DNA of 64,000 nucleotides from positions 1 to 64,000 of the forward strand of contig NZ_LUAV01000020.1 of NCBI RefSeq assembly GCF_002078505.1. Direction: 5' to 3'. Under the pieces are notes generated by a model that did no database searches, was not told the DNA's origin, and worked only from the letters and a program-made list of their open reading frames with translations. Origin of the DNA: Ensifer aridi (GTDB lineage Bacteria > Pseudomonadota > Alphaproteobacteria > Rhizobiales > Rhizobiaceae). The position numbers and the translations under genes are program-made. Positions 63,417 through 64,000 of this stretch are shown here, piece after piece. How positions within the stretch are numbered: position 1 is the first letter of the stretch; each line of letters begins with the position of its first letter.

Positions 63417-63721
63417 TGTCGGTTGGCACTTAATCGTTAGAATGCGGTGGTTCCGGCGAGTTGTGGCACTTAAATCTGAGAATCTTTGAGATGGTACTTG
63501 GCGCTTAACGCCTGCTGATATGGAGGTAACCCTTTGTAAGATTTCATATCTCCTGATGCACTTCAGCCAAAAACTGCGATTTTAGTCATCGCGGCGCTTA
63601 GCAAGATTAAGTGCCAAATTCTCGTGGGATTCTCGATTTAATTGCCTATTCTCGATTATGTGCCGGGCCAAGTCGTTGATATCGCTCACATCTGAGTCTT
63701 ACGATTAACTGTAAAATGACA
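63417..63721. mobile_element. 305-bp element with Tni-type ends (MITE-like)
   Basis: The left end is TGTCGGTTGGCACTTAATCG. The right end, read in reverse, is TGTCATTTTACAGTTAATCG, both continuing into AAGA/TAGAATG-like sequence. Inside, behind each end, are further transposase-binding repeats (TGGCACTTAAATCTGAGAAT at about 63463; inverted copies near 63606, 63628 and 63646). No gene is inside. The flanking 5-mers CCGCG and GCATA do not match, so target duplication is not seen. It probably derives from the same transposon as the ends at 31187 and 44069. Confidence 0.6.
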
Positions 63722-64000
63722 GCATATCCTCGGTGTATTTCGAAGGCGCGTTGAGACCAAGGAGAACAGCCCTGGAAATCAGTGGGGCTACCAGACTTGG
63801 TGGCTGACTCAGGATGGTAAGGTTCGACGAGCCGGAGCGCTGGCTTCTGCAGCTCGCGGCGGCGCGCATTTCATGATGAGGCCAGAGTTCTTGCTCAGCA
63901 ACACTAGCTTCGCACCAGAATTAAAGGAAGTCCGAGACAGCTTCGAGAAAATCTTCCCGAGTGTGCTGGGCGTTCGGTTGTCGGCTCGTCTTTCTCCCGG
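63722..64000 (+). pseudogene. 5'-truncated protein gene, runs off the window
   Basis: From the right end of the 305-bp element an open frame of more than 90 codons runs to the window edge without a start codon. It encodes GNQWGYQTWWLTQDGKVRR, then FMMRPEFLLSNTSFAPELKE and SVLGVRLSARL, clearly real protein. I do not recognise the family by name. The missing 5' part is not upstream of the element, so the insertion was accompanied by a rearrangement. Confidence 0.5.

Noticed and set aside
63417..63721. 5-bp target duplication of the small element
   Set aside because: Flanking 5-mers CCGCG and GCATA differ, so a simple insertion cannot be shown.
1..64000. CRISPR arrays, tRNA or rRNA genes, repABC replication genes
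   Set aside because: I found no regularly spaced repeats, no tRNA-like cloverleaf or rRNA sequence and no replication or partition proteins.

Overview
The window looks like an accessory region of an alphaproteobacterium of the Hyphomicrobiales (rhizobial type), probably a megaplasmid or a chromosomal island. The signs are high-GC coding sequence, several class III nucleotidyl cyclases with TPR or sensor domains, a CYP152-type P450, and a dense set of broken IS elements (IS110, ISL3, IS21, IS66, and a Tni-type transposon). I see no rRNA, no tRNA and no CRISPR array. Assignments come from reading the translated sequence and motifs only; no database search was run.

Layout. (1) 0.5-19.5 kb: a secreted c-type cytochrome-like protein and a small partner, a lysozyme-like protein, a single-pass membrane protein, two adjacent giant uncharacterised proteins (about 2186 and 1926 residues, separated by 12 bp), then three small proteins. 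One of these looks like a free-standing subtilisin propeptide. (2) 19.6-31.2 kb: a defence-like island. It starts with an ISL3 element carrying two frameshifts and an HNH endonuclease remnant. It continues with a leftward Ubl/E1/DUF6527 ubiquitin-like module, and a divergent operon RHH - GNAT - XRE - ImmA whose promoter overlaps three 11-bp-phased repeats. It ends with an 1116-residue helicase with a possible nuclease centre. (3) 31.1-35.4 kb: nested mobile-element wreckage. An IS110 gene is cut by a Tni-type transposon end, whose tniQ is cut by an IS21 element; an IS66 remnant follows. (4) 35.5-44.0 kb, leftward: a SAM-cyclase-AAA-TPR signalling protein, and an operon of S8 protease, SnoaL-like protein and dihaem c-type protein. 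(5) 44.8-54.2 kb, rightward: a run of seven genes encoding a papain-alpha/beta-hydrolase fusion, a lipoprotein, a small helical protein, a four-TM protein, a three-domain amidase/PG-binding/muramidase, a 37-residue secreted peptide precursor with two cysteines, and a 1153-residue membrane protein carrying a periplasmic binding-protein domain. (6) 54.5-64 kb: a Phd/PIN toxin-antitoxin pair, a cyclase-TolB-TPR protein, a zinc-ribbon miniprotein, a CYP152 peroxygenase next to a ferredoxin-cyclase-Rieske protein, a DnaQ-like exonuclease with an in-frame stop, and a 305-bp element with Tni-type ends that has truncated the last gene.

How the parts may work together. Regions 1, 4 and 5 share a theme: secreted haem-c proteins, peptidoglycan hydrolases, subtilisin or propeptide modules and very large uncharacterised proteins. 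This fits a cell-envelope or secreted-effector system, but no family I recognise names it. The best candidates for an undescribed system are the giant-protein pair (5.3-17.7 kb) and the 44.8-54.2 kb operon. The island at 21.8-30.5 kb is the best candidate for a compound defence locus.
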